This document shows positions 7,426 through 14,779 of a DNA stretch of 14,805 bases, piece by piece. The translations under genes and the position numbers were made by a program. The notes under the pieces were generated by a model that saw nothing but the letters and a program-made list of their open reading frames with translations, ran no database searches and was not told where the DNA came from. The stretch covers positions 1 to 14,805 of the forward strand of contig JBHJOG010000031.1 of NCBI GenBank assembly GCA_050329975.1, given 5' to 3'. Origin of the DNA: CALKHQ01 sp050329975 (GTDB lineage: Bacteria > Pseudomonadota > Alphaproteobacteria > CALKHQ01). Position 1 is the first letter of the stretch. The number at the start of each line of letters is the position of its first letter.

Positions 7426-7438
7426 GCTGTCGAAAGGG
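7421..7438. repeat. Degenerate single REP-like arm overlapping the aqpZ stop codon
   Basis: CCTGAGCTGTCGAAAGGG on the plus strand; its complement reads CCCTTTCGACAGCTCAGG, matching the left arm of the repeat at 6522 (TTTCGACAGACTCAGG) with one base missing. No second arm follows, so it looks like a half or decayed copy. It overlaps the TGA of aqpZ and the first bases of the terminator-like stem. Confidence 0.45.
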
Positions 7439-7474
7439 ACGGGCGGGGCGCTGCCCCTGCGCTCCACCCGTCCC
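7436..7474. terminator. GC-rich hairpin between convergent aqpZ and lipoprotein genes
   Basis: GGGACGGGCGG (7436-7446) pairs with CCACCCGTCCC (7464-7474), 10 of 11 positions, with a 17-nt loop. It lies in the 62-bp gap between the stop codons of two convergent genes, so it can serve both directions. There is only a weak T-run afterwards (GGTTCTT), so it may work as a bidirectional terminator or a 3'-end stabiliser. Confidence 0.55.
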
Positions 7475-7487
7475 GGTTCTTGCCCGG

Positions 7488-8042
7488 CTACTCGCCAGCC
7501 GTCACCGCAGCGAGCATCTCGCTCAGGCGACCCGTGGTGGCGAAGTCCCAGTCACCGCCATAGATGACGTCGTCGACCCGCCAGCCGTCGCCGTCGCGCA
7601 CCAGCACGGCGGTATCGGTCCATTCGCTGTTGCCGCTCGCGTCGCTGTAGCTCTGCAGCACCTCGCAGCGCGCCTCGGCGTCGCTTACCACGCAGTCGCC
7701 GACGACGAAGGCGGTCCGGCCCTCGAACAGCGAGCCGTAGATGTCGCCCTGGATCATCGGCGGCTCCTCGTTGTTGGTTGCCGCCGTATGCGCGTCCTCA
7801 GCCGCACGGGCGGCGGCGAGGCTCGCGGCGAGTTCGGGCGTAACCAGCGGCTCCAGAGCCGCCTGGCCGGCCGCATCCGGGACCCCGCCAATCGGCAGCG
7901 CCATCGCCACCGCGTAGAAGCCCGTCGCCGCCGCCTCCGGCGAGTCGGCCGCCGTCATCGTGGTGGCCGGGCTTTCCGGCGCAGTCTGGTTGCACGCGGC
8001 GAGCAGCATGCAGGCGGTCGCCCCTGCCAGGATCGTCTTCAT
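7488..8042 (-). CDS. Putative lipoprotein, DUF3828/NTF2-like
   Basis: 184 residues from the ATG at 8042; the frame can be stretched to a TTG at 8057, but the lipoprotein signal begins MKTILAGA, and a GGGGA stretch lies upstream. The lipobox LAAC puts the lipidated cysteine at C17 with Asn at +2, so outer-membrane sorting is likely under Lol rules. The mature part has a Ser/Ala/Pro linker to about residue 36, then a globular domain with GFYAVAMALP, PPMIQGDIYGSLFEG, a cysteine pair C117/C126 (GDCVVSDAEARCEV) and a C-terminal DGWRVDDVIYGGDWDFATTG. This last pattern resembles small NTF2-like/DUF3828 domains in secreted proteobacterial proteins. Function unknown. It is divergent from the ppx gene. 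Confidence 0.85.
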   Translation of the reverse strand: MKTILAGATACMLLAACNQTAPESPATTMTAADSPEAAATGFYAVAMALPIGGVPDAAGQAALEPLVTPELAASLAAARAAEDAHTAATNNEEPPMIQGDIYGSLFEGRTAFVVGDCVVSDAEARCEVLQSYSDASGNSEWTDTAVLVRDGDGWRVDDVIYGGDWDFATTGRLSEMLAAVTAGE

Positions 8043-8168
8043 TTCCAATGTCCCCAATGTCGAAAGATGGCGAGGAGATTACACAAACCGATCTCCCGCG
8101 AAAGCGGCCACTTGGTGGCCGGCGTTGTTCGCTGCGGCCTGCGTGCTAGGCTTGCTGGCGGAGGTTTC
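8043..8168. promoter_or_regulatory. Divergent promoter region, lipoprotein and ppx
   Basis: 126 bp between divergent starts. Towards ppx, a candidate is TTGTTC (8125-8130), 16-bp spacer, and the extended -10 TGCTAGGCT ending at 8152, which would give a leader of about 10 nt including the ribosome site GGAGG (8160-8164). Towards the lipoprotein, TAATCT on the minus strand near 8080 could be a -10. The segment 8058-8069 carries the same 12 bases (CATCTTTCGACA, on the minus strand) as 6517-6528, at the edge of the REP-like repeat. Confidence 0.3.
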
Positions 8169-9710
8169 ATGACCGAGCAGCCGCACCGCCCTCTGCAGCT
8201 CACCCCGGCGCGCTACCGCGCGGCGCGCGGGCGGCCCTATGCGGTGGTCGACGTCGGGTCGAACTCGGTGCGGCTGGTGATTTACGACCGGCTGGGCCGC
8301 GCGCCGTTTCCCCTGTTCAACGAAAAGTCGATGTGCCGGCTCGGCGCCGGCCTGGCGCAGACCGGCCGGCTCGCCGACGCGGCGATCGAGCGCACGGTGG
8401 CGGCACTGACCCGCTTCGCCGCCATCGCCAAGGCGATGCGGGTCGGCCGCATCGATGTGCTCGCCACCGAAGCCGCGCGCCGCGCCGAGAACGGAGCGGA
8501 CCTGATCGACCGCATCCGTGCCGAGACCGGGATGGAGACCAGGATCCTGGCCGGCGGCGAGGAGGCCCGCTACAGCGCGCTCGGCGTCATCTCCGGCTTC
8601 TACCGGCCGGCGGGGCTGATCTGCGACATCGGTGGCGGCAGCGTCGATCTCGCGACCGTCGACGACGACTCGGTCGGCCCGGAAACGGCGAGCCTGCCGA
8701 TCGGCGCGTTGCCGGTGAGCGCGCTGATGCGCGAACAGGGACGGGACGCCCGAAAGACGGTCGACGCGGCACTGGCCGGGGCGCTGGATGCGCTCGCCGC
8801 AAGCAGCCCGGGCGGCACCTTCTACACCGTCGGCGGTGGCTGGCGCGCCCTGGCCGCCGTCCACATGGCTCGGGCGCAGGCGCCGGTCCGCGTCGTGCAT
8901 GGCTACACGGTCCCCGGCGACGCACTGCGCGCGCTGGCCAAGGAGGTGTCGCGGATGGACGAGGCGGCGATTGCGAACCTTGCCGGCGCGCCGGGCGCCC
9001 GGGTCGATACCCTCGCCGCCTCGGCCCTCGTTCTCGACCGAATGCTCAGGTTGCTGAAGCCGCAGCAGGTCGTGTTCTCGGTGTTCGGCCTGCGCGAGGG
9101 CTGGCTCTACGGCCGGCTCCCCAAGGCGGCGCGCTATCAGGACCCGTTGCTCGACATCGCCCAGGCCTTCGCCTACGACAACTCGCGGGTGCCCGAATTC
9201 ACCGCCGCCCTGGCCGACTGGACGGCCGTGCTGTTCCCGGAGGAGACCGCTGCGGAGTGCCGGCTGCGGGTTGCCGCCTGCGCGCTCTCCGACATCGCCT
9301 GGCGCGACCACCGCTCGGTGAAGGCGCTGCAGACCTACCGCCGGCTGATCGAGTTTCCGCTCGCCGGCATCACCCATGGCGAGCGGGTGTTCCTCGGCGC
9401 GGTGCTGTTCGCCCGCCACGGCGGTCGCTGCGACGACCCGGCGCTGGCCCCGGAGAACGCGCTGCTGACCCCGGACCTCGCCCGCCGCGCCGAGATCCTC
9501 GGCCGTGCGCTCCGGCTCGCCTACCGCTATGCCGGCTGCGTGCCCGAGATCCTGGTGACGGCGCGGCTGCGGATCGACGCCCAGGGTGTCGGCCTAGCCA
9601 TCGCGGCAGGCGCCAGCGTGCCGGACAGCGAGGCGGTGCAGGCTCGCCTCAAGCTGCTGGCGAAGTCGCTCGGCCTCCCGGTCGCCGAGCCGGTGGCCGG
9701 CACCGCCTGA
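8169..9710 (+). CDS. ppx: Ppx/GppA family exopolyphosphatase
   Basis: 513 residues, the usual size of alphaproteobacterial Ppx/GppA proteins. The ATG at 8169 follows GGAGG by 4 nt; upstream extension of the frame has no support. ASKHA-fold phosphate loops are DVGSNSVRL (28-36) and DIGGGSVDL (153-161). Between them is the catalytic glutamate region AGGEEARY (128-135) and the conserved TEAARRAEN (100-108). Residues from about 330 form a helical HD-like C-terminal domain (ALSDIAWRDHRS, GITHGERVFLGAVLF). The enzyme should release phosphate from polyphosphate and/or the 5' phosphate of pppGpp in the cytoplasm; the two activities cannot be separated by sequence alone. In many relatives ppx neighbours ppk, which is not seen here. 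An ftsJ/rrmJ gene, another common neighbour, is also absent. Confidence 0.94.
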   Translation: MTEQPHRPLQLTPARYRAARGRPYAVVDVGSNSVRLVIYDRLGRAPFPLFNEKSMCRLGAGLAQTGRLADAAIERTVAALTRFAAIAKAMRVGRIDVLATEAARRAENGADLIDRIRAETGMETRILAGGEEARYSALGVISGFYRPAGLICDIGGGSVDLATVDDDSVGPETASLPIGALPVSALMREQGRDARKTVDAALAGALDALAASSPGGTFYTVGGGWRALAAVHMARAQAPVRVVHGYTVPGDALRALAKEVSRMDEAAIANLAGAPGARVDTLAASALVLDRMLRLLKPQQVVFSVFGLREGWLYGRLPKAARYQDPLLDIAQAFAYDNSRVPEFTAALADWTAVLFPEETAAECRLRVAACALSDIAWRDHRSVKALQTYRRLIEFPLAGITHGERVFLGAVLFARHGGRCDDPALAPENALLTPDLARRAEILGRALRLAYRYAGCVPEILVTARLRIDAQGVGLAIAAGASVPDSEAVQARLKLLAKSLGLPVAEPVAGTA

Positions 9711-9720
9711 CCGGTCTGCA

Positions 9721-9769
9721 GGACCCGCGGGTCCCCCGACTCCCACTCGTTCTCGGCGGCCAAGCCGAG
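9721..9769. terminator. Two small hairpins after ppx
   Basis: A perfect 14-bp palindrome GGACCCGCGGGTCC (9721-9734) sits 10 bp after the ppx stop. A second hairpin, CTCGGC (9752-9757) with GCCGAG (9764-9769), follows with a 6-nt loop. No T-run is seen, so termination strength is uncertain. Confidence 0.35.
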
Positions 9770-9887
9770 TTACCGGCTGACCTTGACGCCGTCGCCGCCT
9801 CCGATGTCATTGGACGCCGCTCGCGCTTCGCTGTAGTGCTGTCGCAGGATTGCTCGGTGCCCGCGAGTCCAAGGCAGAGGGCTGATC

Positions 9888-11501
9888 GTGATGATGAGAC
9901 GACGACTACGCGCGAGCGTGATCGGCATTGTCTGCGTGGGCCTTTCGACCTGGATGACTGCATCGCCCGCGGCAGCCGCGTTGCCCTTGTCGGACGGATG
10001 CTTGGCGACCAACAACGACAATCCGCTTGGGCCGGTGAGCGGCGGCTTCAGTGGCACGCTCGCGGTGCCGAACAACGTGAACCGCCATAGCGACGCGTTC
10101 ACCGCTGGAGAGCGGATCACGATATCGGTCAATACCGTCACCAACGACGGGGTGCTGACAATAACCATCCGTGATACTGCCGACGCCATCACCTATGCCT
10201 CGCTGGTGCTGTCGGACGGCGCGTCCGCCAGCGGAACGGTTCCGGCTGGCGCCGTCGGCATGAGATTCGTTGTCAGCGGCGTCAGCGCGGGAGAGATCAC
10301 CAGCCTCACGGTCAGTTGCACGGCTGCCGCCGATGCGGCCGCTTCGGACGGGGATGACGTCGGCAGCGACCCCGCGCAGGCGGCCCAATTGGTGACGGTG
10401 CAGACCAGTGTTATCGGCGTCACCAACTTTTCCGGCTTCGTCAATTCCGCCGTCGCCCGGCGCTTCACTGCCGGCCCCGCGGACGCATCGGGGCAGGTCG
10501 CCGAAGCCATGGTCCCACTCCGACCGCTGGGCGGGGCGTCGGGCTCGAGCGGTCTGGCCGGCGGCGACTCGGGGTCCGGTGGGGAGCGGGTGCAGATTGC
10601 GAGCCTGCTGCCGGTTGGCCAGCTGATGGGTGCCGCGACCGGCGCGCTCAGTGGCGGCGGGTTCGAGCAGCTGGCGGTGGCCGGCGCGCAGCTGGCGGAT
10701 ACCGCGCTGGCGGCGGCGGACCGGCCGTTCGGGCTGTGGATCAACGGCGCGGCGAGCTTCGTCGACAGCAGCAAGGACGGCGGGCAGTTCAGCGGCGATG
10801 TGCTGTCGCTGGGCGTGGGCGGCGACTATGCGGTCAACGAGCGGCTGCTGGTCGGCCTGGCCGTCGGCTACGAGCGCGGCGACATCGACACCGGGTTCAA
10901 TGCCGGCGACCTGACTAGCAACGGCTTCACCGCTGCGCCCTATGTCGGCTGGCAGCCGTTCGATGAACTGGTGCTCGACGCCACGGCCGGGGTGACCTTC
11001 CTCGACTACGAGATCAGCCGCAGCAGCGGCACGATCCAGGGCGACTACGCGGCCACCCGGGCGTTCGCGGCGATCAATGCGACCGGCAACTTCCGGTTCG
11101 ACAGGCTGCGGTTGTCGCCGTTGGGCGGCCTGCTCTACTTCCGCGAAACGCAGCAGGGCTACACCGACAGCGCCGGCACCACGGTCGACGAGCAGACGAT
11201 CGACCTCGGCCGGCTCACCGCAGGCGTCGAGGCCGGCTACACCTTCGACATCGGCGAGGCGCTGGCGATCGAGCCTTACGCCCGGCTGGAGGGCGAGTTC
11301 GACTTCATCGAGGCCGGCTCGGTGACGCTGACCACCGGCGAGACGTTCCGCCCGGGACGTTACGGCGGGAGCGTCGCCGGCGGGCTGAACATGTTCTCCG
11401 GCTCCGGCTTCTCCGGCAATCTGGAAGCGAGCTACGACAGCCTCGGCCGCGACAGCTACGACAGCGTCACCATCCAGGGCACGCTGCGCTTCGCCTTCTG
11501 A
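9888..11501 (+). CDS. Autotransporter-type outer-membrane beta-barrel protein with a short N-terminal domain
   Basis: 537 residues from GTG (9888); ATGs at 9891 and 9894 are alternatives. AGAGGG at 9876 suits GTG or the first ATG. Residues 1-31 are a signal peptide (SPAAAA end). Residues about 36-146 form a small beta-rich domain with C38 and C144, which could be joined by a disulfide. A Ser/Gly-rich segment lies near 215-232. Residues about 281-537 are an autotransporter-like barrel with alternating aromatic strands (FGLWINGAASF, VGLAVGYERG, PYVGWQPF) and the terminal strand SVTIQGTLRFAF, ending in Phe as required for BAM insertion. The passenger is very short, with no adhesin repeats or protease motif. 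It may be an outer-membrane anchor for a small surface domain. The N-terminal third seems lower in GC and in strongly biased codons than the barrel. Confidence 0.9.
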   Translation: MMMRRRLRASVIGIVCVGLSTWMTASPAAAALPLSDGCLATNNDNPLGPVSGGFSGTLAVPNNVNRHSDAFTAGERITISVNTVTNDGVLTITIRDTADAITYASLVLSDGASASGTVPAGAVGMRFVVSGVSAGEITSLTVSCTAAADAAASDGDDVGSDPAQAAQLVTVQTSVIGVTNFSGFVNSAVARRFTAGPADASGQVAEAMVPLRPLGGASGSSGLAGGDSGSGGERVQIASLLPVGQLMGAATGALSGGGFEQLAVAGAQLADTALAAADRPFGLWINGAASFVDSSKDGGQFSGDVLSLGVGGDYAVNERLLVGLAVGYERGDIDTGFNAGDLTSNGFTAAPYVGWQPFDELVLDATAGVTFLDYEISRSSGTIQGDYAATRAFAAINATGNFRFDRLRLSPLGGLLYFRETQQGYTDSAGTTVDEQTIDLGRLTAGVEAGYTFDIGEALAIEPYARLEGEFDFIEAGSVTLTTGETFRPGRYGGSVAGGLNMFSGSGFSGNLEASYDSLGRDSYDSVTIQGTLRFAF

Positions 11502-11573
11502 GCGTGCTCGCCTGAAGACCTGCCGGTCGCCGGGCCTGCGGGCTGTGCGTGCGATCACAGGCCGTCGCCGTTG

Positions 11574-11636
11574 CCCTCGCCTCGCATAGAACCCCTTTCG
11601 GTATCGTCGCGACTACCGGCCATCGGGAGGCGAGGG
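11574..11636. repeat. Nested inverted repeat in the gap after the barrel gene
   Basis: Outer arms CCCTCGCCTC (11574-11583) and GAGGCGAGGG (11627-11636) are a perfect 10-bp match. An inner pair, CGGTA (11599-11603) and TACCG (11614-11618), nests inside. The element ends 16 bp before the ribosome site of the small membrane protein. It could be a structured RNA leader, a protein-binding site or an extragenic repeat. It has no T-run, so it is not a standard terminator. Confidence 0.45.
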
Positions 11637-11667
11637 GCCGCCCGCCTCGAGAGGGAGCTTCGTTGTC

Positions 11668-11898
11668 ATGCGCCGGATCCAGCACGGTCACCCCCTGCGC
11701 CGTCAACTTCGTGAGCAGGGACATCCCGCAGGCGGTGTGCCGCTGGTCGGGCTCCTGCTCGCAGTCGCGCTTGTCTATCAGGGCGTCGTCGGCCATCCGG
11801 CCGGTGCCGCCCGGCCGGAGCTGTCCGCGATCGATCCGGCCGCGCTCCCCACCGCCATCGACGGCCATGGCCCGCTGCCGCTGCCGTCGATCGGGTGA
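11668..11898 (+). CDS. Possible small single-pass membrane protein, 76 residues
   Basis: The ATG follows GAGGGAG by about 10 nt. The protein has a basic N-terminus (MRRIQHGHPLRRQLREQ), one hydrophobic helix (VPLVGLLLAVALVYQGVVG, about 25-43) and a Pro/Ala-rich tail of about 33 residues, which would lie in the periplasm by the positive-inside rule. I know no family. It fills a 500-bp gap between the barrel gene and the P-type ATPase and ends 18 bp before the FNR-like box. A plus-strand frame starting at 11549 in another phase and a minus-strand frame (11467-11868) cover the same bases but lack such organisation. It may be real, but high GC makes chance frames common. Confidence 0.45.
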   Translation: MRRIQHGHPLRRQLREQGHPAGGVPLVGLLLAVALVYQGVVGHPAGAARPELSAIDPAALPTAIDGHGPLPLPSIG

Positions 11899-11916
11899 CG
11901 GCTGGACCGGAGCGGA

Positions 11917-11930
11917 CTGATCTGGATCAA
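11917..11930. promoter_or_regulatory. FNR/FixK-type box upstream of the P-type ATPase
   Basis: CTGATCTGGATCAA matches the FNR/Anr/FixK consensus TTGAT-N4-ATCAA at 9 of 10 fixed positions. Its centre is 78 bp before the ATPase ATG. A -10-like TACCTA (11953-11958) would put the transcript start near 11965, placing the box centre about 41.5 bp upstream, the classical activator position. I infer activation of the ATPase at low oxygen. Confidence 0.6.
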
Positions 11931-12001
11931 ACCGGGACGGGGTGCTTTATCCTACCTAGCATGCCAACGGCCGCGCCCGGCCGCAGCAGGCGAAGGCAGC
12001 G

Positions 12002-14728
12002 ATGCAGCGAGCGTCCTCCATCCCCGGAACCTCGGATAACCCCGTCGCCTGGCACACGCTCCCGGCCGAAGCGGCCTTGCAGCGCCTGCAAAGCGGCCTG
12101 GACGGGCTCCACCCGGCGGAGGCGGCGCGCCGGCTGGCGGTCCATGGCCCGAACCGGTTGCCCTCTGCGCCGCCAGTCAGCGCCTGGCGCCGGTTCCTCA
12201 GGCAGTTCCACAACCTGCTGATCTATGCGCTGCTGGTGGCGGCGGTCATCGCCGGGCTGTTGGGCCATATGGTCGATGCGATCGTCATCCTGGCAGTGGT
12301 CGTCCTCAACGCGGTGATCGGTTTTGTCCAGGAGGGACGGGCCGAGCGGGCCCTGGACGCGATCCGGACCATGCTGCTGCCTCGTGCCTCGGTGATGCGC
12401 GATGCGCACCGCACGACGGTGCCGGCGGAGGACCTGGTTCCCGGCGACCTGGTGGTGCTGGAGCCCGGCGACCGCGTCTCGGCCGACCTGAGGTTGGTGC
12501 GAACGCGCAACCTGCAGGTGCAGGAGGCGGTGCTGACCGGCGAATCGGTGCCGGTGACCAAGGCGCTGGCGCCGGTGGCTGCCGATGCGCCGATCGGCGA
12601 CCGCAGCGCGATGGCCTATTCCGGCACGCTGGTCACGGCGGGCAACGGCCTCGGCGTGGTCATCGGCACCGGTGCCGACACCGAACTCGGCCGCATCAGC
12701 GCGCTGCTGAAGACGATCGAGCCGATGACCACGCCGCTGCTGCGGAAGATCAACCGCTTCGGCAGCTACCTGACACTGGTGATCGCGGGCCTGTCGGTCG
12801 TCATGTTCGCCTTCGCCGTTCTGGCGCGCGACTATTCGCTCGCCGACGGCTTCATGGTCGTGGTCGGCATGGCGGTGGCCGCGATTCCCGAGGGCCTGCC
12901 GGCAGTCCTCACCATCACGCTCGCCATCGGGGTGCAGCGGATGGCGGGGCGCAACGCCATCGTCCGCCGGCTGCCGGCGGTGGAGACGCTGGGCTCGGTG
13001 TCGATCATCTGTTCCGACAAGACCGGCACGCTCACCCGCAACGAGATGGTGGTGCGCTCGGTGGCGAGCGCCGGCAGCCTGTTCGCTGTCGACGGCGCCG
13101 GCTACGAGCCGGTCGGCGCGGTCCGACCGGGGGCCGACGGCAACGATCCTGCGGAGGACGCGGCGCTGTCCGAGCTGGTGCGCGCCGCCGCCTTGTGCAA
13201 CGACGCCGCCTTGAGCATGTCGGACAGCGGCTGGGTCGTCGACGGCGACCCGATGGAGGGTGCCTTGGTCTCGCTCGCCATCAAGGCGGGCGAGGAGCCC
13301 GAGCAGCTGCGCAAGCAGCTGCCGCGTATCGACGAGATTCCCTTCGACGCCCAGCACCGCTTCATGGCCACCCTGCACCACAGCCACGAAGGCACTGCCG
13401 TGCTCTACGTGAAAGGTGCGCCCGAGCAGGTCCTTGCGATGTGCATCGGGCAGCGGGGCAAGGTCACCGACGAGCCGCTGGACGCCGCAGCCTGGGAACA
13501 GGCGGTCGAGGCGCTGGCCTCCGAGGGGCAGCGGGTGCTGGCGCTGGCCAGCCGCCCGATGCCGGCGGATGCACGCGAACTTCGCTTCTCCGACGTCGAG
13601 GACGGCCTGGTCCTGCTCGGGCTGGTCGGGCTGATCGACCCGCCGCGCGACGAGGCGATCGCGGCCGTCGCCGACTGCCGATCCGCCGGCATCCGGGTCA
13701 AGATGATCACCGGCGACCATGCCGCGACGGCGCGCGCCATCGCCCGCCAGCTCGGGCTCGACAACTGCGACGACGTCGCCACCGGCCAGGAACTCGACGC
13801 GATGGATCCCGAGACCCTGCAGCGGGTCGCCATCGCCACCGACGTCTTCGCCCGCACCAGCCCGGAGAACAAGCTCCGTCTGGTCCAGGCCCTGCGTGCC
13901 AGCGGGGCAGTGATCGCGATGACCGGCGACGGCGTCAACGACGCGCCGGCGCTGAAGCAGGCCGACGTCGGGGTCGCCATGGGACGCAAGGGTACCGAGG
14001 CCGCCAAGGAGGCCGCCGAGATGGTGCTCGCCGACGACAACTTCGCCTCGATCGCGGCTGCCGTACGCGAGGGCCGGACCGTCTACGACAATATCAAGAA
14101 GGTGATCTCCTGGACGCTGCCGACCAATGGCGGCGAGGCACTGTGCATCATCGGGGCGGTGCTGTTCGGCCTGCTGCTGCCGATGACGCCGGTCCAGATC
14201 CTGTGGATCAACATGGTGACGGCGGTGGGTCTCGGGCTTACGCTCGCCTTCGAGCCGACCGAGCCGAACGCCATGCGCCGCCCGCCACGTCCGGCGTCCG
14301 AAGCCCTGCTGTCGGGCTTTCTGGTCTGGCGCATCGTGCTGGTCTCGCTGCTGTTCGTCGCCGGCGCCTTCGGCATGTTCACCTGGACGCTCGACCGCGG
14401 GCTCACGCTGGAAGAAGCGCGCACCAACGTCGTCAACACGATCGTGGTCATGGAGATCTTCTACCTGTTCAGCGTCCGCTATCTCGGCGGGACCTCGCTC
14501 AGCTGGCGCGGCGTGCTGGGCACGCCGGCGGTGCTGATCGGGGTCGGGCTGGTCGTGGTGCTGCAGCTCGCCTTCACCTACCTGCCGTTCATGAACAGCC
14601 TGTTCGCCACCCGCCCCGTCGCCCTGGTCGACGGGTTGGCGGTCCTGGCGGCGGGCGTCGCCCTGCTCGGGGTCCTGGAACTGGAGAAGCTCCTCCGGCG
14701 CCAGATCGGCACCAGATCGCTGGGATGA
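12002..14728 (+). CDS. P2-type cation-transporting ATPase, CtpF/PacL-like
   Basis: 908 residues. N-terminal cation-ATPase domain at about 15-65; M1 and M2 near 71-88 and 91-110; actuator loop TGES at 179-182; PEGLP in M4 with E297; phosphorylation site DKTGTLT, D339 the phosphorylated aspartate; nucleotide-domain KGAPE at 471-475; hinge GDGVNDAP with D643 and D647; then M5-M10. It is an inner-membrane pump forming an aspartyl-phosphate. M5 keeps the SERCA-type N709 and E712 (TNGGEAL). M6 reads LWINMVTAVGLGL, so the SERCA Ca2+ ligand D800 is replaced by A741 (N737 and T740 kept). Mycobacterial CtpF has a similar M6, as I recall. The cation (Ca2+, Mn2+, Na+ or other) is therefore open. The start has only a weak AAGG ribosome site. 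An FNR-like box lies upstream. Confidence 0.94.
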   Translation: MQRASSIPGTSDNPVAWHTLPAEAALQRLQSGLDGLHPAEAARRLAVHGPNRLPSAPPVSAWRRFLRQFHNLLIYALLVAAVIAGLLGHMVDAIVILAVVVLNAVIGFVQEGRAERALDAIRTMLLPRASVMRDAHRTTVPAEDLVPGDLVVLEPGDRVSADLRLVRTRNLQVQEAVLTGESVPVTKALAPVAADAPIGDRSAMAYSGTLVTAGNGLGVVIGTGADTELGRISALLKTIEPMTTPLLRKINRFGSYLTLVIAGLSVVMFAFAVLARDYSLADGFMVVVGMAVAAIPEGLPAVLTITLAIGVQRMAGRNAIVRRLPAVETLGSVSIICSDKTGTLTRNEMVVRSVASAGSLFAVDGAGYEPVGAVRPGADGNDPAEDAALSELVRAAALCNDAALSMSDSGWVVDGDPMEGALVSLAIKAGEEPEQLRKQLPRIDEIPFDAQHRFMATLHHSHEGTAVLYVKGAPEQVLAMCIGQRGKVTDEPLDAAAWEQAVEALASEGQRVLALASRPMPADARELRFSDVEDGLVLLGLVGLIDPPRDEAIAAVADCRSAGIRVKMITGDHAATARAIARQLGLDNCDDVATGQELDAMDPETLQRVAIATDVFARTSPENKLRLVQALRASGAVIAMTGDGVNDAPALKQADVGVAMGRKGTEAAKEAAEMVLADDNFASIAAAVREGRTVYDNIKKVISWTLPTNGGEALCIIGAVLFGLLLPMTPVQILWINMVTAVGLGLTLAFEPTEPNAMRRPPRPASEALLSGFLVWRIVLVSLLFVAGAFGMFTWTLDRGLTLEEARTNVVNTIVVMEIFYLFSVRYLGGTSLSWRGVLGTPAVLIGVGLVVVLQLAFTYLPFMNSLFATRPVALVDGLAVLAAGVALLGVLELEKLLRRQIGTRSLG

Positions 14729-14779
14729 CGCACGGAAAGCCAGCCTGGACCCTGCTCACTGTTGCCGAGGAAGACCGCC

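Noticed and set aside
7788..8168. Upstream extension of the ppx frame
   Set aside because: It runs opposite the lipoprotein gene and through its promoter; GGAGG just before 8169 marks the start.
8079..9419. 446-residue minus-strand frame opposite ppx
   Set aside because: No domain seen; Ppx motifs on the plus strand are unambiguous.
9906..11558. 550-residue minus-strand frame opposite the barrel protein
   Set aside because: Arg/Ala/Gln-rich shadow translation; the plus strand has a signal peptide and a barrel ending in Phe.
11467..11868. 133-residue minus-strand frame in the gap before the ATPase
   Set aside because: It overlaps the end of the barrel gene and the structured repeat, with no convincing ribosome site or motif. 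The plus-strand 76-residue frame with a membrane helix is the better candidate.
11927..13720. 597-residue minus-strand frame opposite the P-type ATPase
   Set aside because: His/Arg/Asp-rich translation without motifs; the plus strand carries every P-type ATPase signature.
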